From positions 525,001-589,000 of the forward strand of contig JAZGUH010000726.1 of NCBI GenBank assembly GCA_037893225.1: a stretch of DNA of 64,000 nucleotides, given 5' to 3'. The stretch is from Hippasteria phrygiana (taxonomy: Eukaryota > Echinodermata > Asteroidea > Valvatida > Goniasteridae). Position numbers and translations under genes: made by a program. The notes under the pieces were generated by a model that made no database searches, was not told the origin of the DNA, and worked only from the letters and a program-made list of their open reading frames with translations. Of the stretch, positions 21,620 to 32,522 are shown piece after piece; position 1 is the stretch's first letter; every line of letters begins with the position of its first letter.

Positions 21620-22243
21620 ATGTTACCCAAGACACCTCACTGCGCTTTGATATGCGTTTGAAACTCGGGTAAAACTAACTTTGTTTTTAGAAAATGAACA
21701 CAAAAACCACCTTGAAAAGATTGTCATCATTTGTCCCACGTTGACCAACAACAATTCTTATCACGAGAAGCTTTGGTTTTGGTCAGACCTAGAGGTATAT
21801 CTTTGCGACTTGGACGTAGACAAAAAACGAAGCGTTGGAATTTTATAGAACCCAATTACAATGATTAGGCGTTCTATTTTTGATAGACGACTGTAGCGCG
21901 GAACAAGAAATAGAATATCGTAAAGCCGCGCCTGATAAAGAAACTTGCGTATTATAAACGAAGCTAGCATTTACCATGATTTAGTGGCAGACACGATAAT
22001 CGCTATTGTTGGTTGTTGACGCAAAAGTACAACTCCGTTTTGACAGATTTTCGTGCTCAGACTGGTTTTGTTGTATTGTTTTAGTGCAAATACAAGAGCA
22101 GTTTCGACCAGTGCCTCGATGAAAACAACGCAGTACCTTTGGAAGAAAGGCCAACAATTAAAATGTTTTTCTCAGAGACACTCCTTTTAGTAAATTGTTG
22201 ATAAAAAGGGATCCTCTAATTTGTTGGTGTTTGCTAAAATCTA
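21620..22243 (+). pseudogene. A32-like packaging ATPase (ancient, full-span copy)
   Basis: The start at 21620 gives MLPKTPHCALIC followed by a damaged Walker A (NSGKTNF remains). Downstream come KIVIICPT-like and FLIDDCSAEQEIEY-like segments read in shifted frames (near 21720 and 21880); the acidic pair of the latter marks Walker B. The C-terminal part has SSFDQCLDENNAVPLEER-like and PFSKLLIKRDP. This copy keeps the middle third that the young copies at 37.35-37.7 and 63.2-63.6 kb have lost. Family knowledge: such ATPases drive genome packaging into capsids. Many stops and frame changes make it inactive. Confidence 0.75.
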
Positions 22244-22360
22244 GCTGTAAATTTTCTATAATTTGCTGAATGACTAGCTGTAAATTTGCTATAATTTGTT
22301 GAATATCTAGCTGTAGTTTGCTAAATAACTACCTGTAAATATGAAAATTAATAAAACTGC
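22244..22360. repeat. Intergenic TAGCTGTAAATTTG repeats (ancient copy)
   Basis: Three to four degenerate units of CTAGCTGTAAATTTGCTATA follow the ATPase stop, and more occur at about 22880-22975 beyond an inserted repeat. The young elements have related tandem arrays in the same place (37205-37365 and 63571-63720), so the repeat belongs to the element. Confidence 0.75.
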
Positions 22361-22410
22361 TGCAAACTGCTGACTGACTGAATGGACCTGAAATATACAA
22401 ATCAAAAAAT

Positions 22411-22862
22411 TAGCTGGCCTGACGTTTCGAACTTAAGCAAGTTCTTTCTCAAAGGTGAATGACAGAGTACAAGAAACAAACATGTAGGGAACACACATGC
22501 ATGAGGGGGTGGGTGGAGAAACACAAAAGAGGGATGCAAAGGAGCATGGCAGATAGGCAGTGGGTAAACATCAAAGGGAGAGGAAAGGACAGCCAGGAAG
22601 ACAGGAACAAAGAGGTGTGATTAGGGTAAGGATGGAGGAGGGGAGGGATTAAGATGAAGGTTGAAGCTGGGGAAATGGACAAAGGAGTGTGGTTAGGGGG
22701 GGGGGGGGGGGGGGGTTTGAATTGAAGGTGGTAATAGGGCAAGAAAAGGAACAAAGAGAAGTGGCAAGGATAAACAGGAAATGGAAAGACAACACCATTT
22801 GGCCAAGAGACCCCAAGAGGGTTATGCCAGGAGGATAATCTGTAAACAAATGACAATGGGGG
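22411..22862 (+). repeat. Dispersed repeat A, copy 2
   Basis: Second copy of the repeat at 805-1215, here with a G20 run at 22696-22715. It is inserted between two parts of the TAGCTGTAATTTG array of the ancient element. Confidence 0.75.
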
Positions 22863-23056
22863 AAAATAATTTTAAGTAAATATGCTATAATTTGCTACAT
22901 AGCTATAGCTGTAATTTGCTACACAACTAGCTGTAATTTGTTATAACTAGCTGTAATTTGTTATAAATTGTTTTGATAGTTTATATTAAAATTATTGAAT
23001 ATTTAGATTTATTGCTCAAATTTGTTATAGCCGTAAATTTATGTTATTTTTTCCTA

Positions 23057-24831
23057 CACTGTAAAAAGCAGTTGGGCAAAGTTTGGGCAAAGTTTGACCA
23101 ATTTCTTGCCCAAAATTGGTGCAAATATCAACTTCCCAACTTCTGGTCAGAAACTTCCCGACTGTCTTTAGCAAGCCGTTGTGACCAGAAGTTGGGCAAA
23201 AGCGCTTCACCAAATGGTTGGTCCACGAGCTTTCACCATTACAGTTGGTCATACATGTTGTGCATTTTATTGGTTATTTCATTTTGAACAATAGATGGTC
23301 ACTTGATTTCAATAGTTTAATGGTCAAAGCTTTTTCCCCACAAATGGGGCCCTCTTTTATCATTGATTGGTCTCTTTTTCTTAACAAATTTATGATGTCT
23401 CTTTATTTGTTTTTATATTGATGTTCAATCAACTCGAAGTCTGGAGAACGTTTTCCGATGCCGTGATGGTTTCTCAAGTTGGCTTTAAGTCTAAATATGC
23501 TGATCCCGGGTCTGGTTAGCGTTACTTTCAAATACATTACAGTCACCTTCACCAACATTGACATCATGATCACGGTGCACAAGTAATGGATAAAAGCCTC
23601 ACATCAATCAGTTATAGCTGCCTGTAGAACGACCGCCCAGGCGGCCAGCCGCCTACTCCACGGTACTACGAAGTAGTTGTCATGTTGTCCAAAATACAGA
23701 TTACCATCGAATACATGGTGGCCTATGTGAATCACTGATCAGCTTATTAAAATATCTTGTCAAACATTCGTAAGCCATCTCACAGGATGAGATATTTTGG
23801 GCAGTTTCAACTTGAAGTTGAACCGAGACGAGAGAGCGTACAGACAGCTCTACTCACCGGCCATTACTCGATGTGATGTGTGCACGGTAACGTATAACCC
23901 GGCGGACTGATCGCACGTGCATAAGGCGCGCGATAAATGTAACAAGTTATACCACGGTACGCGCTACTTTCCCAAAACCCAGAAATTGGTCAAATCCAGA
24001 CCAATATTTGGAAGCTTTTTTTGAGGAATGCCAAATTTCCTTCCGAAATATACCACGTATTGAAGTGCTCAAGTTAAATCACTGTATAGTTTATATAGGT
24101 TTAATGAACAAATGTGGGGTTTATTCTCTGCTTCAAACGCTAAGCAGCGAGCCTGAACTTTCTTCACCAAGTAGATTTTGACAGGTTAAATCCATTGTTA
24201 GCTTAGTTTTTCCTAATTCGTCACATTTTAGATCTTCCATCATAACCAAACAGACCAGTGAAAAGGTAACTGTTGTTCCCAATAGGTTGTTCATTTTGTT
24301 GGGTAAACTGTTGCCCAAACTGACAAACAAAAATTTACCAACTCAGTTGGGGTAATTGAGTTATGAAACATTTGGTCAAATTTTACACATTTTTTATCAA
24401 ACGTATTTTAACAATTTAGAGCACCTGTTTTTGTTTTATGCAAATCGCCCATCACAAGCCCTGGGGCACTCGAGGTGTGGGCTACTTAGGAATATATGGA
24501 AGAACCAGCCTCTCACACTGAAACAAGATAATCTAATCTCTTCACAGCATGAATAGGGTCGGGATGGGTAACTAGTCCACTGCAAGGCATTAATAATGCC
24601 TCTACCCATATTAAGCGTAGAAGTGCCAAAGCCCAGGACTGGGCTCGAACCCACAACCTGCAGAATTACCCACAGACCTTGAATTCAATGTGCCCAAACC
24701 ACTAGGCCACGGCACTTCCACCTGGTGTTGGGTAATATTTTTGGAAAATGACCAACATTTGTACTAACAATTTGCAACCTCTGGGTAAATCATATTTGCC
24801 CAATGTTTCCTTGCCCAACGTTTTTACAGTG
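23057..24831. mobile_element. CACTG-ended non-autonomous DNA transposon, TA target
   Basis: The left end CACTGTAAAAAGCAGTTGGG and the right end (reverse complement CACTGTAAAAACGTTGGGCA) are inverted repeats, flanked by TA (23055-23056 and 24832-24833). TTGGGCAAA and its variants recur near both ends as subterminal repeats. No transposase is visible. A SINE sits at 24440-24722 inside it. It is inserted in the ancient viral element, just before the 229-residue protein gene. Confidence 0.8.
24440..24722 (-). mobile_element. tRNA-derived SINE, copy 2
   Basis: Minus-strand A box TGGCCTAGTGGTTTGG and B box GGTTCGAGCCC are spaced as in a tRNA-derived promoter. The body matches the copy at 20735-21003. 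It is nested in the CACTG element. Confidence 0.8.
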
Positions 24832-24898
24832 TACGAGTACCTTGCTTGGAAAATGACGATACGAAATTGTGTTAAATATTATAGAAACAATTTTATAA

Positions 24899-25443
24899 AT
24901 GAGCAGCTCGATAGAATCTCTAAACACGCTAGCGCAACAGCCGAAACAAATGGAAAGCCCTGTCGAACACAAATATAGGCTTTTAGGCGTTGTTGTATCT
25001 GGTGATACAAAGAAATATTTCGGCAAAGAGTACTTTGCGAATGAATTTGAAAATTTAGACGCGCAAAAACAAGAAAACGTGTACAAAAATTACGAAGCCA
25101 AACAAGGTAAAGAAATATTCGTCAGCTTGGGTAGTTGCATGTTGAGTCTTTACTCGAAAGCTCCAGGTATGACTTTACCTCTGGCTTCAGACTGGGTTTA
25201 GACTCGGAAGAATCTCTTACCAAAGACTTTGAAAACGATCCTGCTATTTCTAGTAGTATGGCTAGTTTACTTTGCGAAGTGTACTACAAATACGGACTCT
25301 ATTTATCTCCATTGGTGGCAATGTTGATCACGACCGAATACTTGCAAATAGATGATGAATCTTTAAAAAATCAATGTTGGAATAATATAAAAGATGAATC
25401 CAGAATCGACGGAACAGACGACGAATCCCAACCAACCTGCTAG
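24899..25443 (+). pseudogene. Ancient copy of the 229-residue element protein
   Basis: The frame starting at 24899 (MSSSIESLNTLAQQPKQ) continues with YRLLGVVVSGDTKKYFGKEY and SLGSCMLSLYSKAPGMTLPL, then changes frame and resumes (LDSEESLTKDFENDPAISSS, LCEVYYKYGLYLSPLVAMLI). It is clearly homologous to the proteins at 36510-37199 and 63730-64000. It lacks the short insertion carrying the dispersed 23-bp motif that the young copies have near their N-terminus. The function is unknown. Confidence 0.85.
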
Positions 25444-25527
25444 AGTAACAAAGTCAGAGGGTGCGGTAAAACAACAAATCCCAAAAGAGTCCAACAGGGC
25501 AAAAGACCAGCCGAAAGAAACAAAAAT

Positions 25528-25743
25528 ATGAAAAATCTCGATTTATTCAGCGGAACACCTCCACCCACCACCACATACAACCCAAACTGGAAGTATGTTT
25601 TGGGTGGCTTAGTCGGTGTGGGACTTGAATATTTTATATTTAAAACATACACAAAACCCTCAATAGATGCTGAGACGGAGCGACAGTCGGTGCCTACACC
25701 TCCAAGCCCAAGGAACACGAAAGAGCTTTTACAAATGGAATAA
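25528..25743 (+). pseudogene. Ancient copy of the 95-residue membrane protein
   Basis: The 71-residue product has one membrane segment (WKYVLGGLVGVGLEYFIF) and ends NTKELLQME; the young copy at 36146-36433 ends DPIEDLLEME. It sits in the same place, between the 229-residue and 77-residue proteins. It is intact as an ORF but shorter, and lies in a decayed element. Confidence 0.7.
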
Positions 25744-25774
25744 AAAAACAAATAAAACGTTGCCAATACTCTTT

Positions 25775-25977
25775 ATCACGGTGCTGTGTTGAGTTTGTTG
25801 ACTGTAGGTTATACAATGTTGAGTAAAACACTTTTGAAAATTGAACCCCCTGACCTTGGGAAATTGGACTTGGAAGACACCATCAAAGTTACCGCCACTG
25901 TAGGTGGTGCTCTCGCTACGCAATCTTGGCTAGTGAGTCAAGGTATACTTCCACAAAATGAAGTAAATACAACATAA
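25775..25977 (+). pseudogene. Ancient copy of the 77-residue hydrophobic protein
   Basis: Reads LSLLTVGYTMLSKTLLKIEP, then DLGKLDLEDTIKVTATVGGA and ATQSWLVSQGILPQNEVNTT. This matches the gene at 35866-36099. A short remnant of the following gene begins at 26005 (MAEGGDDFIKMDKLDTNDIL) and is cut at 26066 by the insertion of the next element. Confidence 0.8.
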
Positions 25978-26066
25978 AAGATAAAATATAGGTTATGTAA
26001 TAAAATGGCAGAAGGTGGAGATGATTTTATTAAAATGGATAAGTTGGATACGAATGACATATTATA

Positions 26067-29000
26067 CACTGTAAAAAGTGACTCCACCTCATGCACGTGA
26101 ATCGACTAAGTTCATGCACGTGAGGTGTCAACAGTTACCTCATGTACATCAAGTACTCCATGTGATGAAAACTGTCAACTTCCTAACACCTCATGCACTT
26201 GAACTGCGGGTTTGTGTTGGTGCGAATTATTGATTGAGAACCTCTTACACTTGAGGTGCAGTATGTGTTTTTTAGCCAGCCCAAACTCTTATCACATGCA
26301 CCTGAAGATCCATTAATGCATATTAAATAAATGTATTTTGAATCCTCCATAGTTTTTTTGTTACGTAATTTCAAATTGCCCTGAAATGTTACAGTCCTAA
26401 CAGTTGCACAACGTTTTAAAACCTGTAGTATCAACACTTAATATTAAATGATATAAACAAATACTGTACGCGATTTTTAAATCTTAATAATGATAGTGCT
26501 TAATGAGTCCCCTTTCATTTTAGTTTCTACAGGAGATGAAACTCTGGAATGTTTGTGCCATGGACTACTACAGAAACAAATACAGCAATGTCCTGATCAA
26601 CCTGGGATGGTCCCGAGTGAACCCTCAAAGGTATTAATTTGTTTGTCGGGTTGGTTTAGTGGTATTTCCTCGCTATCCACCACTGTGACCCGGGTTCAAA
26701 TCCCACAAGGACGACATGTTGGTTGGATTTTCAATCCCTGCCCTGATATTCTGGTTTTTTCTCTCACCTCTGAAACTGAAACATTTCTTTGTCGTCTTCC
26801 TACAGGTTCAGGCTTTCCAGCTACAATGCGATATGCACTATTAAGGAATTCTTTCATTACTAGAAAGAATTACAACAACAATAGACATGCACAAACTCGA
26901 ATGTCTTTTCATTAAAAAATAATAAAGATTTAATTTTTTCCTCCGGTTATAAAACTTGGCATTGTTTTTTTCCCTGGCTTTCTGCATAAAGCATGAAAGA
27001 AATCACAGTGCACAACTATTTTGCAAAGTTGAAACAAGTTTCTTCAAAAACATTCCCTGTTTATCTCATTGATGGTCTATCAGAATTTGTATTATTCTCA
27101 AGATAAATTGAAAAATTAATAAAATCCTACATAGCGCATGCATTTTTGTATGACACTTTGTGTTCTTATATCCTATAGGTGTTTGAATAAGGTACGCATT
27201 ACTTTATATCCGAAACCCCATAATTTAAATATTTAAGCAATTGTGTCTGAATTCATCTCAATCTATTTATGTTTTGACAGCCAAAAGAAAACTTCGAAGC
27301 CCTTTAGCTGCTGGATCAAGAGTGTGGATGGAGTTGAGTTATTTCGGTAAGAAATTATAGACTCTTAACTCTTAACAGTAATTTCAAGGATGCCATACGC
27401 CTCATGTCAAAACACTCTCCTCAGCATGTTTTGATGTGATTTATACCTTTTTCCTAGAATCTTCAGAGATCATTATTTACAAAAATTGCATCCGTTTGTG
27501 TTTTATTGCATGATCAATACCTCCCACAGTAGTTTATCTGACACTTCACTCATTAATCCATCTATTAGTGGATAGTAACTGACATGCAAGAGACCTCTCA
27601 AATTTGTAGCAAAGTCCTGATCATTGTGACTTGAATAAGTATTTGAACATAGTTCTAGATTGATGTTGGTGATACAATCTGCCACCCACGTCACCAATTT
27701 GGAATAATGTCCCTCTGGAATCTCTCTTCAATCAGCATCTCTCTTTGGTAGCCATTGCAACATTCTATTTTATTCATTGTATTCTCATGTATGCAAGTTG
27801 TCAGAAACAAAAACCGTTGTTTAAACTAAATTTGAAAGAATATGACTAAAGGTTGTTTCTCCTCTACAAATTAATTACGTAAATACATGTAACAGGAGAT
27901 TAAATCGCATTTGATATCATTCAGCTAAAACAAAAATGTATACTAGTCATAAGTAAAATGCCATCCACTTAGTCATTCAGGTCTTAGAAGTATTAAATAT
28001 TTAAATCCTATTTTACTGTGTTCTATTGTTTTTCAGATACAGGAGTCTCCGGTTGAAGCTGTACAGCAATGCGCATCTAAATCGACAAGTCTTTCATTTG
28101 TTCTTAAGGTCTTTCTATAAATGTTGAAGATCTTGAAAGCGAAGACAAACTGTTAATAGGTAACTTGCTGTAAATGTTGAGGATATTGAAAATGATGACA
28201 AACTGTTAATGTGAGCTGTACAATTGACACTTTATTGTTGTAGGCCTATCTGAAATATTTCAGCATTTCTAAAATGGACACTTTATTGTTGTACCTGAAA
28301 TATTTCATCATTTCTAAACGGGTACTCTCTTAGTCTATCATTTTAATGATCTTGTAAGTGTTGAGGATATTGAGAGTGGAGACAAACTGTACTTGTAGGT
28401 TTACCAGTAGTTGAAAACCAGCCGAGGTTAATTCTGTACACTTAATATTTGATGTATCTGATATGTTTAGAGTTGAGGATAATCTGGTTTATCGTCAAGA
28501 ATGTAGTCTTCCACACGTATGGTCAGTAAATTCTTTGAATATAAGCAAAGCGTTCTAACACTGTCTAACTGTTCTTAAAATCATTTACAATACATATAAA
28601 TTGAAAGATTACAAGATTAAAGGAACATTTCAGAAGAATTGTAACAATGAATTTGATAAATTTTCTTGTATTTTTGTCTCCAGAGAAACACCTGAGGCAT
28701 TATACAACTTGAAACAGCAGCTGCAGCTCGCCTCGCAGTCCATGTGTTGTGGTGACTGTATACACCTGATGCGCACTTTAGCTTCTGAAGTGCAAAACAC
28801 ATCATGTGTTCATAGTGATTGGGCATTGCGACCATGTGCATCATTTGAGGTGTTAGTTAATAGGCCACTAGCACTTAAACCACTAGCACATGAGCATGCA
28901 CTAGCACCAATTTGTCCCAAAATCATGAACACATGAGGTGATTTTCTCACTTCAGCAGCTCAGGTGCTTGTCAAGCTGCTCAACCCACTAGCACACGAAC

Positions 29001-29325
29001 TGCCTTATTTTGTATAATGCCTCAGGTACTAGTGGTAATAGCACTTCAAGTGCAAGTCCAGATACGGCTGAAGTAAAAACATAAACACAGTTTATGTGCA
29101 AGTAAGGTCGCAAATAACAAACACCTCATGTGCTTGAGGTGTAAAGTGCACCTCATATGTTCATGATTTTGGGACAAAATGGTGCTAGTAGAAATATTGC
29201 ATGAGGTGCTAGTGGTAAAAGTGACACTATCACTTCAAGTGCCTCAGACGTTTCTCGACAAGAGCCTCAAGTTTTCATGATTGTGGGACAAATAGGTGCA
29301 TGAGGTGCAGTTATTTGTTACAGTG
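26067..29325. mobile_element. Large CACTG-ended non-autonomous DNA element, TA target
   Basis: The left end CACTGTAAAAAGTGACTCC and the right end (reverse complement CACTGTAACAAATAACTGC) both continue with CACCTCATGCAC and are flanked by TA (26065-26066 and 29326-29327). Words such as ACCTCATGCAC, CACATGAGGTG and TTTTGGGACAAA recur many times within about 250 bases of the left end and 600 bases of the right end. The 3.26-kb body contains a SINE at about 26643 and no recognisable transposase. It terminates the ancient viral element. Confidence 0.75.
26643..26800 (+). mobile_element. tRNA-derived SINE, second family
   Basis: The A-box-like TTGGTTTAGTGG and B-box-like GGGTTCAAATCCC are about 35 bases apart, followed by a non-tRNA body. 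It differs from the SINE pair at 20.7 and 24.4 kb. The cloverleaf is imperfect, so it is not a working tRNA gene. Confidence 0.6.
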
Positions 29326-29327
29326 TA

Positions 29328-29800
29328 GGTGGACTGACAACCAAGTCTAACGAGCTCCACCTACCCGGAGAAAATTCGTTATAGCGCCAGGGACTCGCTG
29401 ACACCCTCTGCCATTCAGTAGAAACAGGGTTGGCACGAGAAGCCAGGCAGTAGGATTTGGTTAGGAGAGGCTAATGGTGAGACGCAGTGCTATACAAGGG
29501 GATACTTCAGTGGGAATGGAGCTGCTCGTTTCTCCATTCCACCTCAGCACATCCCAACCCTTTAACCCTTGATTGGTTGACGGTTTGAGGCTGTCAAACA
29601 TACCTTTGAAGCTTCTAAGCAATCATTGGGCGATCGACTCCGCGTCGCGTCCGAATTACCTGGCTGGAAATAACACATACATGTACACCGATGGAAGCCG
29701 CAAGCCTATGAAGTTTTTCTCTGCCATGAACTTTTTCTCTGCCATGACATTTTTGTCTTCGAGATCTGTAGATCCGACTCAAACAGTACAGCTTGTTGAT
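29328..29800. other. No gene recognised
   Basis: Non-coding flank of the viral element. The last part (29803-29831) carries two copies of a 16-bp unit, TACGGTGGCTGATTTC, directly before the terminal repeat. Confidence 0.4.
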
Positions 29801-29854
29801 TGTACGGTGGCTGATTTCTACGGTGGCTGATTTCCGCCAAGAACAATAATTTTT

Positions 29855-30110
29855 TTCTTACGGCGTTATAACGCCGTAATAGGGCGTTATAACGCTGTAT
29901 TACAGCGTTATAACGCCCTAAATTGACGGCTTTATAACGCCCTAATTTTACGGCGTTATAACGCTGTAATACAGCGTTACAACGCCCTATTACGGCGTTA
30001 TAACGCCCTAAATTTACGGCGTTATAACGCCCTAATTTTACTGCGTTATAACGCCCTAATTTTACGGCGTATTACGGCGTTATAATGCCCTAATTTTAGG
30101 GCTGACTTTT
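29855..30110. repeat. Array of GGCGTTATAACGCC palindromes
   Basis: About ten units at 24-28 bp spacing, joined by TAAATTTA, TAATTTTA or TAATAC linkers. The core is a perfect 14-bp palindrome; some units have single changes. Related arrays lie at 44937-45130 and 45195-45392, at the other ends. A protein-binding or replication-start array is a reasonable guess; nothing in the sequence proves it. Confidence 0.9.
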
Positions 30111-30283
30111 TATTCGTGATTTTTCTACCTGTTTATACGGAAGCCGGATAGTGCCACTGAAAAGAAATGTAATTTTTTGCAAACGCGAGAAAACTTTTTT
30201 TGTACCGTTTATCTGGCGGCAGCCACTTTATTTGGCGGCCGCTTCTGGTGAAATGATGGAATTGTAATTCAGGCCACAGTCAA

Positions 30284-32250
30284 CCCGTAAAATCAGAACG
30301 ACAGCAAATATGAATCCCCAAAAAGTGGACTGCCCTATTTTCCCAATTTTCTCAGTGCAAGCAGACTTTTTGACTTTTTAAGTCGCGAAAACTTTTTAAA
30401 AATGTCAATTTTCTGGTAACAAAAATGTTGGTGTTACTTTGACGACTTTTATGAAGCCCTAAAAGGGACAACCCCAATTTTCTCTTTTTCTGCTTGCAGG
30501 TTTAATTAAGGTTTTTACAAGACGGGACACCTGTTTTTAAAGATTAAATTTTCTGCTACCAGAAATTTTGATTTTACTTTTACTGCCCATATGAAGCCCC
30601 AAAACAGGGGTGGGGCGGACAGCTGGGGGCTAAGCCGTGTGCGATCGAAAAATATGGGTGCTCGAAATAGTGTTAAAATACATATCCGTTTTCAAGTCTT
30701 AATTTTAATGGTTATTTTTTGGTTCTACTAAGATTATTTCAGCTTTTCCTATAAAATGTATACATTGGTCAGTTATGTAAAGAAAATCAATGGAAACAAT
30801 CTGTAATTGCTCCATTTTGTCCTGCAATGAAGCATGCTGACATGACCACGTATGTTAATACAATGTTAGTTGTTTTGAAACTTGACCCCTATAATTTGTG
30901 CTAAAAATTGTTTCAAAAACGCTTTTTTGACATTTCAATTTTTTCTCTAAATTTAATGCTGAAGGTCTTTTTATTAAACTGTAACCATTTGAAGGAAATC
31001 AGTTGGTTCAACATGAGCGTTTTGGGGACTATTTTTGGAAAAAGAATGCCATGTCCCAACGATGACCCGCTATAGCTACATGTACAGTGCCAAGCTGGGT
31101 GTATAGCTCTGTGTATAAACAAAAGAGGAACAATGGGAGGTCCACGATTGCACCGGTTTACATGACTGTGTGTACAATACGTTGGGTGTGTGTGCCTGCG
31201 ATGTGTGTGCGCCTCAGTCCACGAAGGGCACTTAATAGCCCAAAATGGCTGCGCCAAACCGATTAGCATAATTGTAAACCCTCACATATTTTTGAATAAT
31301 ATTTCTTTTGGGGGGGGGGGGGGGTGGGTCATGCAAATGATCAGATATCATAACATGGGAGTTCTGTGCTTCAACTTTTGTGAAGACTTGATAAATTTCA
31401 GCTTTAAAATTTGTCCTATTTGGCTTGGCAAGTGGAGGGATGCCTGTATGAAAAATGGCAGCTATAGCCTGTTTGGAAAAAAAAACATTTTAGGGGTGGT
31501 ACTCTCTGGGGACAATTAGCAAAAATTCCAAAGGGCTACCCTGCAAAAAAGTTATCAGAATTTGACAGATTAAGATTTAAACTATAATTTTCAGTATAAA
31601 GTGTCACAAAAACTGAGAGACTCCTGGATAAGGATTTTCTCACTGTGAAGTTAGTGGATTTACATAAAGGTCAATGGGACTTTATTTAGTGTGGTGCAAC
31701 CCGAATGGAATGAGATACGATTCAACGTTGGTGGTGCCCACCCTGTCCGCCCCCCCCCCCCCCCCGCGCCCCAAAAGTGGACAACCCCATTTTCTCATTT
31801 TCTACTACCAGAATTTTTACAAGACGCGACACCCGTGTTTTGCAAGCAGAAATTTTGATTTTACTCTGACGACTATTTCGGTGCCTCAAATGAAGGAGAA
31901 GGGGGCTGATCCAACGGCCCATCCACCTATAGTATATTGCCCCACCCCTGGATTGACGCCAATGGTTGTCCACCTTAGGGAGCCGAAATAGCTGGGCCGT
32001 TAAAGTAAAATAGAGATTTCTGGTAGCAGAAAATTGAGTTTCTAAAAACAGGTGTCCCGTCTTGTAAAAACCTTCATTAAAACCTGCAAGCAGAAAAAGA
32101 GAAAATTGAGGTTGTCCCCTTTTAGGGCTCCATAAAAGTCGTCGAAGTAACACCAACATTTCTGCTAGCAGAAAATTGACACTTAAAAAGTCAATAGAAA
32201 ATATGGTAGTCCATTTTTGGGGCCTTTTGCTGTCGTTCTGATTTTACGGG
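30284..32250. mobile_element. Foldback DNA element inside the left terminal repeat
   Basis: The ends are CCCGTAAAATCAGAACGACA and its reverse complement, ending GATTTTACGGG. The inverted similarity runs inward for about 300 bases (shared words GACGACTTTTATG, TTCTCTTTTTCTGCTTGCAG, TTTTTACAAGACGGGACACC). The 1967-bp insert interrupts terminal-repeat sequence that is continuous at 45573-45595. The interior has G15 (31310-31324) and C16 (31750-31765) runs and no recognisable transposase. Confidence 0.8.
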
Positions 32251-32522
32251 TAGTAGTAGAAGGGGGAGAGATCTGGTCCACTTTTAAATCTCTCTCTCGA
32301 ATTTCATCTAAACATTTTCAAATATTCTAAAAAATCAAAAACTGAGAAAATCGCCCAAAATCGCCAGATTTCAAAAAAGGGGAAACCCCCTAAAATTTTA
32401 GGAAGCCCAAAAAAAATTATATTTTCTTAAAATAAATCTCTGTCTCTCGTCTAAAATTCTTTGGGCAAAAAAAATTATATTTTTTTTAAAATCGAGTATT
32501 AAAATATACATCTATTATAAAG

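Noticed and set aside
26643..26800. Possible tRNA gene
   Set aside because: A and B boxes are present but the cloverleaf is incomplete; a SINE explains it better.
29573..29830. 85-codon frame before the viral element
   Set aside because: It ends in the flank repeat unit, has repeated MNFFSAM words, and shows no recognisable family.
29855..30110. CRISPR-like regular repeat spacing
   Set aside because: The linkers are themselves repeated and AT-rich, the core is a palindrome rather than a direct repeat with unique spacers, and the context is an animal genome.
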